Positions 8,116-16,270 of a DNA stretch of 64,000 bases are shown here, piece after piece (positions within the stretch are counted from its first letter, which is position 1; each line of letters opens with the position of its first letter). Position numbers and translations under genes: made by a program. Below the pieces are notes generated by a model. That model was not told where the DNA came from. It saw only the letters and a program-made list of their open reading frames with translations, and did not search any database. Source of the stretch: Echinicola salinicaeni (GTDB lineage Bacteria > Bacteroidota > Bacteroidia > Cytophagales > Cyclobacteriaceae); assembly GCF_014280965.1 (NCBI RefSeq), contig NZ_JACODZ010000001.1, forward strand, positions 768,191 to 832,190, in the 5' to 3' direction.

Positions 8116-8960
8116 TTTTTCAAATCTAAAATTTCCCCAATCTGATTGGTCTTTTTCATTATTTTACGCAGGTCTTCAAATTGTTCATAAGCCAAATGAT
8201 CCCTGAATTCTGTTAGGTTTCTTATATAGCCATTAAGGGCTTCTAGCACATTGTCTTTATTTTCCTGTAAAATGGGGGCCCACATGTCAGGAGAGCTTTT
8301 GGCCAGTCTTACTGTGGAAGCAAATCCACTTCCTGCCATATCTAGGATATTTTTATCATCCTGCATTTTATCAAGCACGGTTTTTCCCAGCATGAAAGAA
8401 CTGATATGGGAAAGATGTGAAACAAATGCTAATTGATTGTCATGGTCGTGGGCTTCCATGAACCTGATCTTCATGTTGAGGGCTTCAAATGTCGTGTATG
8501 CTTTGGCTTTGAGGTGAATATCTGTTTTTTCCATCTCGCAGAGAATCATGATTTTCTCTTTTAGTAAATCTGGAAAAGCAGCCTTGGGACCTGAGTACTC
8601 TGTGCCTGCAATAGGGTGGGCAGCGAGGAAGTTTTTTCTGTTGGGATGGTCGGCCAGGCCAGCGCAGATGTTTTCTTTTGTTGAACCAAAATCCATTACC
8701 AGGGTTTGTTCACTGACCTTGTCCAATAAATCTTCTAGAACAGGAATGATTGTATGTACCGGTATGGCCACTACCACAATGTCAGTATCCCGGTCAGGAG
8801 TTGTTTTTGCTTCATCAATAATTCCTAATTGGAGTGCTTGCTCTAGGTGAGTTTGATTATGGTCCATACCCGTAATAGTCAGGTTAGGTAGCGCTGCTCT
8901 TAATCCCAATGAAAAAGAGCCGCCCAAAAGGCCAAGGCCTATTATGTGTATTTTCCTCAT
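8112..8960 (-). CDS. tyrA: Prephenate dehydrogenase, 282 aa
   Basis: TyrA oxidatively decarboxylates prephenate to 4-hydroxyphenylpyruvate, the tyrosine branch point. The N-terminal Rossmann motif is clear (HIIGLGLLGGSFSLGLR), followed by IDEAKTTPDRDTDIVVVAIP and the active-site block AAHPIAGTEYSGP. The C-terminal half is the helical dimerisation domain; there is no fused chorismate mutase or ACT domain. It is the last gene of the minus-strand run pheA, aminotransferase, tyrA and begins 10 bases after the aminotransferase stop, so it is probably co-transcribed. ATG start. Confidence 0.93.
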   Translation of the reverse strand: MRKIHIIGLGLLGGSFSLGLRAALPNLTITGMDHNQTHLEQALQLGIIDEAKTTPDRDTDIVVVAIPVHTIIPVLEDLLDKVSEQTLVMDFGSTKENICAGLADHPNRKNFLAAHPIAGTEYSGPKAAFPDLLKEKIMILCEMEKTDIHLKAKAYTTFEALNMKIRFMEAHDHDNQLAFVSHLSHISSFMLGKTVLDKMQDDKNILDMAGSGFASTVRLAKSSPDMWAPILQENKDNVLEALNGYIRNLTEFRDHLAYEQFEDLRKIMKKTNQIGEILDLKN

Positions 8961-8970
8961 GATGATTAGT

Positions 8971-10131
8971 TTATTTGGTCCAAGCGCTATTTATTCTCTC
9001 AAATGCTTTTTGAATAATGTCTTCTGGCACGCAAAGTGAAAACCTGATATATCCATTGCCATTGCTGCCAAAGATGTCTCCGGGAGTAATGAATATTTCA
9101 TTTTCGTAGAGTAATTTATCTACCAAGGCGTGTGGGTCTGATTTATCTGCAAGCTTTGCCCATACGAACATGCCAGAGCTTTTTTTGTCACATACGGCAC
9201 CGATTCTTTCTGCCAGTTTCCATATCAATTCCCTTCTTTTTTGGTAGATGTTGTTCATCTGTTCAAACCAGGAATTGTCTAGGCTTAATGCGGCAATGGC
9301 CCCTTGTTGGATGCCTAAGAACATGCCAGAGTCCATATTACTTTTCACCTTTAAGACTTCTTTTATAAAATGGCTGTCTCCACATAGCATTCCCACTCTC
9401 CAGCCTGGCATATTAAAGGTTTTGCTCAATGAGTTTAATTCCAAGGCGATTTCCTTTGCTCCCTCAATGCTTAAAATACTGAGGTGTTCCTCCGTTAATA
9501 TAAAGCTGTATGGATTGTCGTTAACCAAAAGGATTTGGTGCTTTATTGCAAAGTCAACCAGTTTTTTTAATGTTGCTTTTGTGGCATTGGCGCCCGTGGG
9601 CATATGGGGATAATTGATCCACATCAATTTAATTCCTTGGCTAGCGAATTCCTCCAGCTGAATCATATCAGGTAACCAGTGGCTTTCTCCCTTGAGATCA
9701 TAATATATAGCTTCCGCCCCCACCAATTCTGTTACAGAAGTATAGGTAGGGTAGCCTGGGTTTGGGATAAGCACCTTGTCACCGGGATTCAGGTAAGCCA
9801 TGGAAATGTGCATGATGGCTTCTTTGGATCCCATCATGGGTAGAATTTCATGGGCAGGATCAAGGCTGACCCCATAGTGATTTTGATAAAAAGCTGCAAT
9901 GCTCTCTCTGAGGGCTGGAATTCCCTGATAGCTCTGGTAGCCATGGGAGCTGTTCAACTTACTGGTGTTATTTAATGCTTCTATTACTGAAGGATGTGGA
10001 GGAAGGTCAGGACTTCCTATTCCCATATTGATAATGTCATGACCTTCTGATTTTAACCTGGCCACTTCTCTTAATTTTTTGGAAAAATAATATTCCTTGA
10101 CCTTGTTCAGGCGATTGGCTGCTTGGATCAT
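8971..10131 (-). CDS. Aminotransferase class I/II, probably for aromatic amino acids, 386 aa
   Basis: This is a fold-type I pyridoxal-phosphate enzyme. The cofactor lysine is in LNSLSKTFNMPGWRVGM; other hallmarks are NMGIGSPDLPPHPSV near the N-terminus, NPGYPTYTSV, NYPHMPTGANAT and the final YIRFSLCVP arginine. Sitting between pheA and tyrA, with 2 and 10 bases of spacing, it is well placed to transaminate phenylpyruvate and 4-hydroxyphenylpyruvate to Phe and Tyr. This is inference from context, because the family also includes aspartate and LL-diaminopimelate aminotransferases. Length is normal. ATG start. Confidence 0.88.
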   Translation of the reverse strand: MIQAANRLNKVKEYYFSKKLREVARLKSEGHDIINMGIGSPDLPPHPSVIEALNNTSKLNSSHGYQSYQGIPALRESIAAFYQNHYGVSLDPAHEILPMMGSKEAIMHISMAYLNPGDKVLIPNPGYPTYTSVTELVGAEAIYYDLKGESHWLPDMIQLEEFASQGIKLMWINYPHMPTGANATKATLKKLVDFAIKHQILLVNDNPYSFILTEEHLSILSIEGAKEIALELNSLSKTFNMPGWRVGMLCGDSHFIKEVLKVKSNMDSGMFLGIQQGAIAALSLDNSWFEQMNNIYQKRRELIWKLAERIGAVCDKKSSGMFVWAKLADKSDPHALVDKLLYENEIFITPGDIFGSNGNGYIRFSLCVPEDIIQKAFERINSAWTK

Positions 10132-10133
10132 GT

Positions 10134-10973
10134 TTAGGCAATTTTGGTGTTTTTGTACTCTCCCATGATTTTTATCTGATGACCTGCGCCTTGGATTTGC
10201 TGCATGGCCGATTGATAATCGGAAAGTTCCTCAAAAATTAAATCTATGAAGAAGGCATAATGCCATGGCTTATCAATAACTGGCAGGGATTGGATTTTTG
10301 TAAGGTCAAGATTGTTTTCGCTCATGATGTTGAGTACTTTGGCCAAGCTCCCCTTTTCATTTTGAATGATCAATTTAAGAGAAACTTTGTCAAATCCTTC
10401 TTCTGGAACCTGTTCCTTTTCCTTGGAGACTATGCAAAAACGTGTAATATTGTTTTTGATGGTTTGAATGTCAGAGGCCAAAATGTCCAGCTCATAAAAT
10501 TCAGCAGCCGATTTACCGGCAATAGCCGCTACTCCTTTCAGCTGTTCTTCATGGATGGTCTTGGCTACTGAGGCAGTATCCAAATCTTCTACCAACTGAA
10601 TATGTGGGTATTTTTCAAAGAAGGCTTTACACTGTAATAAGGCCATTGGATGGGAGCGAACTTCTCGGATTTCTTGGATGCCCTGTCCCGGCCATGCCAT
10701 TAACTGATGGGAAATAGGTAGGTAAAACTCTCCGGTGATCCTAAGGTTGTTACGGTCCATAAGGTCATAATTCGGGAGGATGGCTCCTGCGATGGAGTTT
10801 TCCAATGCTAATACACCGATGGAGGCTTCCTCAGTGGTGATTTTCCTGACCAGTTCCGCGAAGGTCAGGCATTCCAGTATTTCTGCCTCTGGTCCAAAAG
10901 TAGTACGGGCCACCTGATAATGGTATGAACCTTTGATTCCTTGTATGGCTACTTTTTCTTGGGTTGCTTTCAA
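10134..10973 (-). CDS. pheA: Prephenate dehydratase with ACT domain, 279 aa
   Basis: The enzyme converts prephenate to phenylpyruvate for phenylalanine synthesis. Residues 1-180 form the catalytic domain, with IQGIKGSYHYQVA, ALENSIAGAI and the TRF motif in NNITRFCIV. Residues from about 195 form an ACT domain with NEKGSLAKVLNIMSENNLDLTKIQSLP, which in this family gives feedback inhibition by Phe. There is no fused chorismate mutase; that activity is on the DAHP synthase fusion upstream. No ATG fits the N-terminus, so a TTG start at 10973 is chosen. It opens the pheA, aminotransferase, tyrA set. Confidence 0.93.
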   Translation of the reverse strand: MKATQEKVAIQGIKGSYHYQVARTTFGPEAEILECLTFAELVRKITTEEASIGVLALENSIAGAILPNYDLMDRNNLRITGEFYLPISHQLMAWPGQGIQEIREVRSHPMALLQCKAFFEKYPHIQLVEDLDTASVAKTIHEEQLKGVAAIAGKSAAEFYELDILASDIQTIKNNITRFCIVSKEKEQVPEEGFDKVSLKLIIQNEKGSLAKVLNIMSENNLDLTKIQSLPVIDKPWHYAFFIDLIFEELSDYQSAMQQIQGAGHQIKIMGEYKNTKIA

Positions 10974-10990
10974 TTTAGTAGTTGTTGTGG

Positions 10991-11053
10991 ATTAGGCGGT
11001 GAACCGCTAATTTTTTTGTTGTGAAATTAGATGAAGGATGCCAGAAAGTCAAA
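10991..11053 (-). promoter_or_regulatory. Putative pheA promoter and 5' hairpin
   Basis: On the minus strand TTTG (11053-11050), a 20-base spacer and TAATTTCA (11029-11022) resemble a Bacteroidota promoter. The expected transcript begins just before a hairpin (10991-11009) whose arms are TTAGCGGT and ACCGCCTAA with one bulge. The hairpin lies 17 bases before the TTG start and could affect translation. The same bases followed by T residues look like a terminator on the plus strand, but no plus-strand gene needs one. Confidence 0.35.
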
Positions 11054-11089
11054 AACAATCGATGTCTTTATTCCATAAAAAATGACATG

Positions 11090-11123
11090 AAAGAAAACTG
11101 CCTGACTTTTTAAGGTCAGGCAG
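11090..11123 (-). terminator. Intrinsic terminator after aroA
   Basis: On the minus strand CTGCCTGAC and GTCAGGCAG form a 9-base-pair stem (11098-11123), followed by TTTTCTTT. It separates the DAHP synthase-aroB-aroA unit from pheA. Confidence 0.8.
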
Positions 11124-11132
11124 CAATCAGTT

Positions 11133-12350
11133 TTATATGGTTTCCAGTCCGGCCAATTGGCAATGTTTCCAAAAGCTTGGGTAAGATTTGTTGACTACTT
11201 CCTTGTCATCGAAGCAAACCTTGGTTTTAGTAGCCAAAGGCATAAAGGCCATGGCCATGCGATGGTCATCGTAGGTGCTGATGTTGACTTCGGCAGGAAT
11301 ACCAGTGGAAGGAATAAGTGTGAATACCTCATTATCTCCTTCTACCAATTTGGCGTTGAATTTAGCCAGTTCCTGTTGTAGTGCAAAAATACGGTCTGTT
11401 TCCTTGATTCTTAGGCTTTCCAATCCGGTGAATTCACTTGTCTGTCCAATTAATGCGCAGGTTACAGCCACCGTTTGAGCTAAGTCAGGACAGTGGGTGA
11501 AATCAAAACTTTCTAAGCCACTTACTGCTTTCTTCGTCAATTGTATACCCTCTTCGTTAAATTCACTGTTGACTCCAAGGTGATCCATGATCTCCACTAT
11601 TTTCGAGTCTCCTTGCAAGCTGTCCTTTTTAAGGCCTTTTAGGAAGAATTGTCCCTCTTCGGCACAGGCCAAAAGGCTGAACCAATAACTTGCTCCTGAC
11701 CAATCACTTTCTACAGCAAAGTTGGTATTTTGGTAATCTTGGTGAGCAACTTTTATAATGTTTTCTTCGAAACTATATTGGATACCAAATTGCTCCATAA
11801 GTTTCAGGGTCATTTCTATATATGTTCTGGACCCTATTTTTCCTGTTAACTCTAAAGTTAAGCCATCAGGCAGGAGAGGAGCGTTCATGACTAATGCAGA
11901 TATGTATTGGCTACTTACATCTCCTCTGATTTTGATGTGGTTGGTCAACTGTTTGGAGAAGCCTTTGGTTTCCATTGGAGGGTAGCCTTCTTTGCCCTTG
12001 TATTCTATCTCTGCTCCAAGGCTTCTCAATGCATCCACCAAAATGCCTATGGGACGCTCGCACATCCTAGGAGTACCGGTCAAAATTTTGTTTCTATTGG
12101 TAAGAGCAGCATAAGCCGTCAAGAATCTCATGGTAGTCCCTGCATCCAAGACATCCAGAGTTTCCGGATCCTCTTCCAATAATCGGATCATTGTTTGGGT
12201 GTCTCTGGCTTCGGCGAGGTTGGAAATATGATTGCCTCCCTTAGTCAAGGCATCAATAATCAAAACCCTGTTGCTTTCACTTTTTGAAGATGGCAATGGG
12301 ATGTTTACTTCTCCAAAGCTGGCTTTGGTGCTTAGTGTGATTTTGTTCAT
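11133..12350 (-). CDS. aroA: 3-phosphoshikimate 1-carboxyvinyltransferase (EPSP synthase), 405 aa
   Basis: AroA transfers enolpyruvyl from PEP to shikimate-3-phosphate, step six of the shikimate pathway. The N-terminal LPSSKSESNRVLI carries the substrate lysine and serine. VLDAGTTMRFLTA, RMCERPIGILVDALRSLGAEI, IRGDVSSQYISALVMNAP and the C-terminal STYDDHRMAMAF block are all present. At 405 residues it is slightly shorter than the enterobacterial enzyme but has no missing motif. Its ATG overlaps the aroB stop by 4 bases, suggesting translational coupling, and a terminator follows 10 bases after its stop. Confidence 0.95.
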   Translation of the reverse strand: MNKITLSTKASFGEVNIPLPSSKSESNRVLIIDALTKGGNHISNLAEARDTQTMIRLLEEDPETLDVLDAGTTMRFLTAYAALTNRNKILTGTPRMCERPIGILVDALRSLGAEIEYKGKEGYPPMETKGFSKQLTNHIKIRGDVSSQYISALVMNAPLLPDGLTLELTGKIGSRTYIEMTLKLMEQFGIQYSFEENIIKVAHQDYQNTNFAVESDWSGASYWFSLLACAEEGQFFLKGLKKDSLQGDSKIVEIMDHLGVNSEFNEEGIQLTKKAVSGLESFDFTHCPDLAQTVAVTCALIGQTSEFTGLESLRIKETDRIFALQQELAKFNAKLVEGDNEVFTLIPSTGIPAEVNISTYDDHRMAMAFMPLATKTKVCFDDKEVVNKSYPSFWKHCQLAGLETI

Positions 12351-13384
12351 GGGTGTTGTGAATTGTAAAAATTCAAGGAAGAGATGATGTCCTCAAGGCT
12401 CACTGCAATATTATAATCACATTCACCTATTTTGTTTAGCAAGGAACAGTTAATGGTTTTTCCATCATTTTTTTTATCCTGGAAGCATAGTTGCGCAATG
12501 GTATCAAGGTCTTCACTAGGGATTTCCACTTTGCCAAAAACCTTAATCAATGTTTCGGTAATGGTGTCCAAGTCTTCCTTGGGTAATCTGATGTGTTTAT
12601 GAGAAAGGTATGCTTCGGCAATCATACCGATGGCAATGGCTTCTCCGTGCAGCAGGTGTCTTTCAGTATCCAGGTAAAATGACTCTACTGCATGTCCCAC
12701 GGTATGACCAAAATTGAGGATTTTCCTTAAGCCTTCTTCCTTCGGGTCCTTGGTGACTACTTCTTTTTTAATTTGTACGGACTTTTCTATGATGTCCTTC
12801 CAGCTTTGGTTTTCCCAGTTGTCAATTTTCAGACTATTGAAATAATTGGCGTTTTGGATCAAACCGTGCTTGATGACTTCTGCATAACCAGATCTTAATT
12901 CTGGTAAGGGCAGTGTTTTCAAGAACATGTCTGAGATGATTACAGCCTCAGGTTCGTTAAAAACTCCGATATGGTTTTTGAAGCCATTAAAGTCCACTCC
13001 AAGTTTTCCGCCAACGCTGGCGTCCACCTGAGAAAGAAGAGAGGTGGGGATATTGATGAATTTTACACCACGCTTATAGGTGCTGGCGCAAAATCCACCC
13101 ATATCTCCAGTTACTCCACCTCCTAAATTGATGATCAGTGATTTTCTGTCAAACCCACAATCAGTCATCCATTGCCATATTTCGGTGCATGTGGTCAATG
13201 TTTTGTTGACTTCTCCTGCTTTGAATTGGAAATGCTCATGTTCAGGGAGGATTTCCTGGATAAGTGGATAACAGGCTTGAAAGGTATTGCTATCAGCTAT
13301 TAGGCCTAGTTTGGAAAAACTCTTCGTTTTTAGGTACCGCTCTAGGTCTGCAGCAATTTGAGTAGAGAAAATTATTGATTCCAA
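12347..13384 (-). CDS. aroB: 3-dehydroquinate synthase, 345 aa
   Basis: AroB cyclises DAHP to 3-dehydroquinate using NAD and a divalent metal. The NAD-binding glycine motif LGGGVTGDMGGFCAS, the FINIPTSLLSQVDASVGGKLGVD block, and metal-ligand regions LRSGYAEVIKHGLI and ILNFGHTVGHAVES are intact. No in-frame ATG fits; the best start is TTG at 13384, giving MESIIFSTQIAADLE. It lies 30 bases after the DAHP synthase stop and overlaps aroA by 4 bases, so it belongs to the attenuator-controlled unit. Confidence 0.94.
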   Translation of the reverse strand: MESIIFSTQIAADLERYLKTKSFSKLGLIADSNTFQACYPLIQEILPEHEHFQFKAGEVNKTLTTCTEIWQWMTDCGFDRKSLIINLGGGVTGDMGGFCASTYKRGVKFINIPTSLLSQVDASVGGKLGVDFNGFKNHIGVFNEPEAVIISDMFLKTLPLPELRSGYAEVIKHGLIQNANYFNSLKIDNWENQSWKDIIEKSVQIKKEVVTKDPKEEGLRKILNFGHTVGHAVESFYLDTERHLLHGEAIAIGMIAEAYLSHKHIRLPKEDLDTITETLIKVFGKVEIPSEDLDTIAQLCFQDKKNDGKTINCSLLNKIGECDYNIAVSLEDIISSLNFYNSQHP

Positions 13385-13414
13385 GGGATTGATACTTTAT
13401 ATATAAATAATTTT

Positions 13415-14518
13415 TTACGCTTCTTTTTTTACAGCGTCACCTTCTCTAAGTTGTTTTTCTTGTCTTTTTACAGACTCCTCATGGATAGTGAAAAGCAATT
13501 CTTTCATGAATTTTTCACTCATACCTTTTTTAACACCTTTTTCAGTTCTGGATTCCATTACGTTTTTCCATCTGTCAGACTGAAATACAGTTAGCTTGTG
13601 TTCTCTTTTGTGTGCGCCGATTTGATCGATTACAGAGAATCTTTCTGCAAATAAATCCAATAATTGATCGTCAAGGTGGTCAACGGCAGTCCTTAGGTCG
13701 TTTAGCTGCTCATCAGGATTTTGTGCATCCAATGTGTTTTTGAAATCAATCTTAGAAAGGATTTCTTTCAACTGAGCAGGAGTAACTTGTTGTTTTGCAT
13801 CACTCCATGCATTGTCTGGATCGTGGTGAGTTTCGATCATCAAACCGTCCAGGCCGAAGTTGATAGCTCTTTGGGAAACTTCCAAGATACCATCTCTTTT
13901 GCCTACAATATGGCTTGGGTCATTGATCACTTCCATACCTTTCCATTCTCTTTTCAAGTGGATTGGCATTGACCAGTTTGGCTTATTTCTGAAACGCTTG
14001 TCGTAAGCATCGCTGAATCCCCTGTGGATGGCAGCTAGTTTATTGATACCTACTGCGTGAAGTCTTTCCAAAGCACCGATCCAAAGCTGAAGATCTGGGT
14101 TCATTGGGTTTTTAACCATCACTGGAATATCTGTGCCTCTAAGTGCTTCAGCAATTTCCTGTACGGCAAAAGGGTTAACTGTAGTTCTTGCCCCGATCCA
14201 AAGTACATCTACTTTGTGCTTAAGTGCTAGTTCCACGTGAGCAGTGTTACCTACTTCAGTAGTGATAGGGATGTTAAGGTGGTTTCTAACAATCTCCATC
14301 CACTTAAGGCCATCTTCACCGATTCCCTCGAAGCTTCCTGGTCTGGTTCTTGGTTTCCATATACCGGCACGGAACATTGAAGGAATGATGTTTTGATTTT
14401 TCATTTCCAGGCAAACTTTTTCAACTTGCTCAGGAGTTTCTGCACTACAAGGCCCCGCGATAATTACATGACCGTTAAGTCCTAAGCCCCATTCTGACGT
14501 TTTTAAGTGATCTTTCAT
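13415..14518 (-). CDS. Bifunctional DAHP synthase / chorismate mutase, 367 aa
   Basis: Residues 1 to about 260 are a type I-beta (KDO8P-like) DAHP synthase with IIAGPCSAETPEQ, MFRAGIWKPRTRPGSFEG, WIGARTTVNPF, VMVKNPMNPD, AIHRGFSD and DPSHIVGKRDG. It condenses PEP and erythrose-4-phosphate. From about residue 270 a type II chorismate mutase follows (LNDLRTAVDHLDDQLLDLFAERFSVIDQ), which makes prephenate. The order synthase then mutase is the one known in Bacteroidota; Bacillus has the reverse. Fusing the two puts the first and last common steps in one protein, and the mutase often serves as the allosteric site. It is the first structural gene after the Phe/Tyr leader attenuator. ATG start. Confidence 0.94.
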   Translation of the reverse strand: MKDHLKTSEWGLGLNGHVIIAGPCSAETPEQVEKVCLEMKNQNIIPSMFRAGIWKPRTRPGSFEGIGEDGLKWMEIVRNHLNIPITTEVGNTAHVELALKHKVDVLWIGARTTVNPFAVQEIAEALRGTDIPVMVKNPMNPDLQLWIGALERLHAVGINKLAAIHRGFSDAYDKRFRNKPNWSMPIHLKREWKGMEVINDPSHIVGKRDGILEVSQRAINFGLDGLMIETHHDPDNAWSDAKQQVTPAQLKEILSKIDFKNTLDAQNPDEQLNDLRTAVDHLDDQLLDLFAERFSVIDQIGAHKREHKLTVFQSDRWKNVMESRTEKGVKKGMSEKFMKELLFTIHEESVKRQEKQLREGDAVKKEA

Positions 14519-14537
14519 TTGTTTGATTGATTGAAAT

Positions 14538-14570
14538 AAAAAAGCCCGACTCTTTCGAATCGGGCTTTTT
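14538..14570 (-). terminator. Terminator hairpin of the aromatic operon attenuator
   Basis: On the minus strand AAAAAGCCCGATTC and GAGTCGGGCTTTTT pair around a GAAA tetraloop and end in a T run, 20 bases before the DAHP synthase start codon. A terminator directly upstream of the gene it precedes is the mark of attenuation. Its first arm, CCGATTCG (minus strand of 14556-14563), is exactly complementary to CGAATCGG (minus strand of 14615-14622) inside the leader gene, so an antiterminator pairing excludes the terminator. Confidence 0.88.
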
Positions 14571-14586
14571 GGTTTATGTATGAATT

Positions 14587-14682
14587 TTATTTTTTATCCA
14601 GACAATAAGCAGCTCCGATTCGGCCTTGAGGTCGAAAGTAAAAAAAGAAAAAGATAAAATATGTAGCTGCTTGTTTAATCAT
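14587..14682 (-). CDS. Phe/Tyr-rich leader peptide of the aromatic biosynthesis attenuator, 31 aa
   Basis: This short frame starts with ATG at 14682, has an in-frame stop upstream and ends with TAA at 14589-14587. Residues 8-16 read YFIFFFFYF: six Phe and two Tyr codons in nine. A run of regulatory codons for the end products of the downstream pathway is the hallmark of ribosome-dependent attenuation, as in the E. coli pheA leader. Just after the run, TTCGACCT and AGGCCGAA can form a hairpin that hides CGAATCGG. A ribosome stalled on Phe or Tyr codons would block it, free CGAATCGG to pair with the terminator arm and let transcription continue. It is followed by the terminator and DAHP synthase. 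The peptide itself probably has no function. Confidence 0.82.
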   Translation of the reverse strand: MIKQAATYFIFFFFYFRPQGRIGAAYCLDKK

Positions 14683-14687
14683 TGGCC

Positions 14688-14718
14688 CAAAATTAAGAGC
14701 TGGATTTTAAATAACCAA
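14688..14718 (-). promoter_or_regulatory. Putative promoter of the aromatic operon
   Basis: On the minus strand TTG (14718-14716), a 20-base spacer and TAATTTTG (14695-14688) fit the Bacteroidota consensus. Transcription would begin at or just before the leader ATG, implying a very short or absent leader 5' UTR; a second promoter further upstream is possible. Confidence 0.5.
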
Positions 14719-15060
14719 TAAAACATGAATTAATTTTTTATAATATTATACTTTTTCCTTCTTAGGATTATGGATACCTTAAAAAATGCCAATTATTTTA
14801 ATGTAATCATATTAGTGTGTTTCAGTATTATCTATTGTTTTGGGTGGTTTTGATTTTGATTTTGTGAAATCCTGTTTTGGTTTTTGGTGAAATGCTTTGC
14901 TGGAATTCTAAAAGTGATAAGGAAAAGGACTTTTGGATATGTTATCTGATTTTATGAGATTATTCATAGCTTAGAATGGCAAGTTTCTTGCGACTTATTT
15001 ATAAGATATAAAAATAAAGTCAATAGACGTTTTTTTAATATATTTGCACCTTGATTCAAA
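14719..15060. other. AT-rich divergent intergenic region
   Basis: No gene is seen. It separates the minus-strand aromatic operon from proline dehydrogenase. TATATTTG (15039-15046), 15 bases before the proline dehydrogenase start, matches the -7 box on the plus strand, though no good -33 TTG is spaced correctly. Confidence 0.5.
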
Positions 15061-16251
15061 ATGATGAATACAAAGCCCAATATTTCTTTTGAAAACACTG
15101 AAATAGCCTTTGCATCCAGGACGGATGTGGAGCTCAGAAAAATGTATCTTATTTTTGCCGTCATGGACAGTAATATGGCTGTGAAGCTGGGGACAAGCCT
15201 AGCAGATGTAGCATTTAAACTGAGGTTGCCGGTAAAAGGGATCATGAAAAAAACTATGTTCGGCCACTTCTGTGGAGGAGAGAGCATAGAAGATTGTAAA
15301 AAGTCCATCAAGGAGCTAGAGCACTACGGAATAGGAACTATTCTGGATTACTCTGTAGAGGGGAAAGGGACAGAAAAAAGTTATGACTTTACGCGTGATG
15401 AAATCCTCAGTACCATTAAAAGGTCTGCAGGAGCAAAGGAAATACCTTTCACGGTGTTTAAAGTAACTGGTTTAGGATCCTCCAAGATTATGACCAAGGT
15501 TCAGGAAGGGAAGAAACTTTCTGATAAGGAAGCTCTGGCTTTTGAAAAAACAAAGGCCAGAGTAGACAGTCTATGTAAGGCTGCCCATGAGTATGACGTA
15601 AGGATCATGGTTGATGGAGAGGAGAGTTGGTTCCAGGATGTGATAGATGATATGGTTTATGAGGCGATGGAAAAGTATAATCGTGAAAAAGCCATAGTCT
15701 ATAATACCTATCAAATGTATCGAAAGGATATGTTGGGACTCTTAAAGCAGGCTTATGCAGAGGCAGAAGAGAAAGGATATTACGTAGGAGCCAAGCTTGT
15801 AAGGGGAGCTTATATGGAGAAAGAGAGAGACAGGGCAGAGGATAATGATTATCCAAGTCCTATCCATGATACCAAGGAGGATTCTGACAATGCCTATAAT
15901 GATGCGCTTAAGTTCTGTATGGAAAATAAGCAGGGGATTTATCTGGTAAGTGGTTCCCATAATGAATTGAGTAATATCATTTTGACGGAACTCATGAATC
16001 TGTATGGTATAAATCCTTCTGATGATCGAGTGTTTTTCGCTCAGCTTTATGGTATGAGTGATAATATTTCGTATAACTTGGCTTTTGCAGGCTATAATGT
16101 GGCCAAATATGTTCCTTATGGTCCTGTGGAAAAGGTAATGCCTTATTTATACAGAAGAGCTGCAGAAAATACCAGTGTTTCTGGACAGAGTAGTAGAGAG
16201 TTTGAATTGATAAAGAAAGAGATGGCGCGAAGAGCCGCTATAAAAAAATAA
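15061..16251 (+). CDS. Proline dehydrogenase, 396 aa
   Basis: This is a single-domain PRODH, a FAD-dependent TIM barrel that oxidises proline to pyrroline-5-carboxylate and passes electrons to the quinone pool. Recognised blocks are [65 protein letters not shown] and the C-terminal [13 protein letters not shown], whose arginines bind the substrate carboxylate. It lacks the P5C dehydrogenase half of PutA, so a separate enzyme must finish the pathway; none is nearby. lysS follows only 19 bases after the stop, so the two are probably co-transcribed, an apparently non-functional pairing. ATG start. Confidence 0.92.
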   Translation: MMNTKPNISFENTEIAFASRTDVELRKMYLIFAVMDSNMAVKLGTSLADVAFKLRLPVKGIMKKTMFGHFCGGESIEDCKKSIKELEHYGIGTILDYSVEGKGTEKSYDFTRDEILSTIKRSAGAKEIPFTVFKVTGLGSSKIMTKVQEGKKLSDKEALAFEKTKARVDSLCKAAHEYDVRIMVDGEESWFQDVIDDMVYEAMEKYNREKAIVYNTYQMYRKDMLGLLKQAYAEAEEKGYYVGAKLVRGAYMEKERDRAEDNDYPSPIHDTKEDSDNAYNDALKFCMENKQGIYLVSGSHNELSNIILTELMNLYGINPSDDRVFFAQLYGMSDNISYNLAFAGYNVAKYVPYGPVEKVMPYLYRRAAENTSVSGQSSREFELIKKEMARRAAIKK

Positions 16252-16270
16252 AATAAATATATCCAAGTCT

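Noticed and set aside
10991..11017. Plus-strand terminator between pheA and aroA
   Set aside because: The hairpin with T run reads like a terminator on plus, but there is no plus-strand gene upstream; a 5' hairpin of pheA is more sensible.
15605..15960. Minus-strand frames inside proline dehydrogenase
   Set aside because: They are shadows of a conserved gene and carry no motif.
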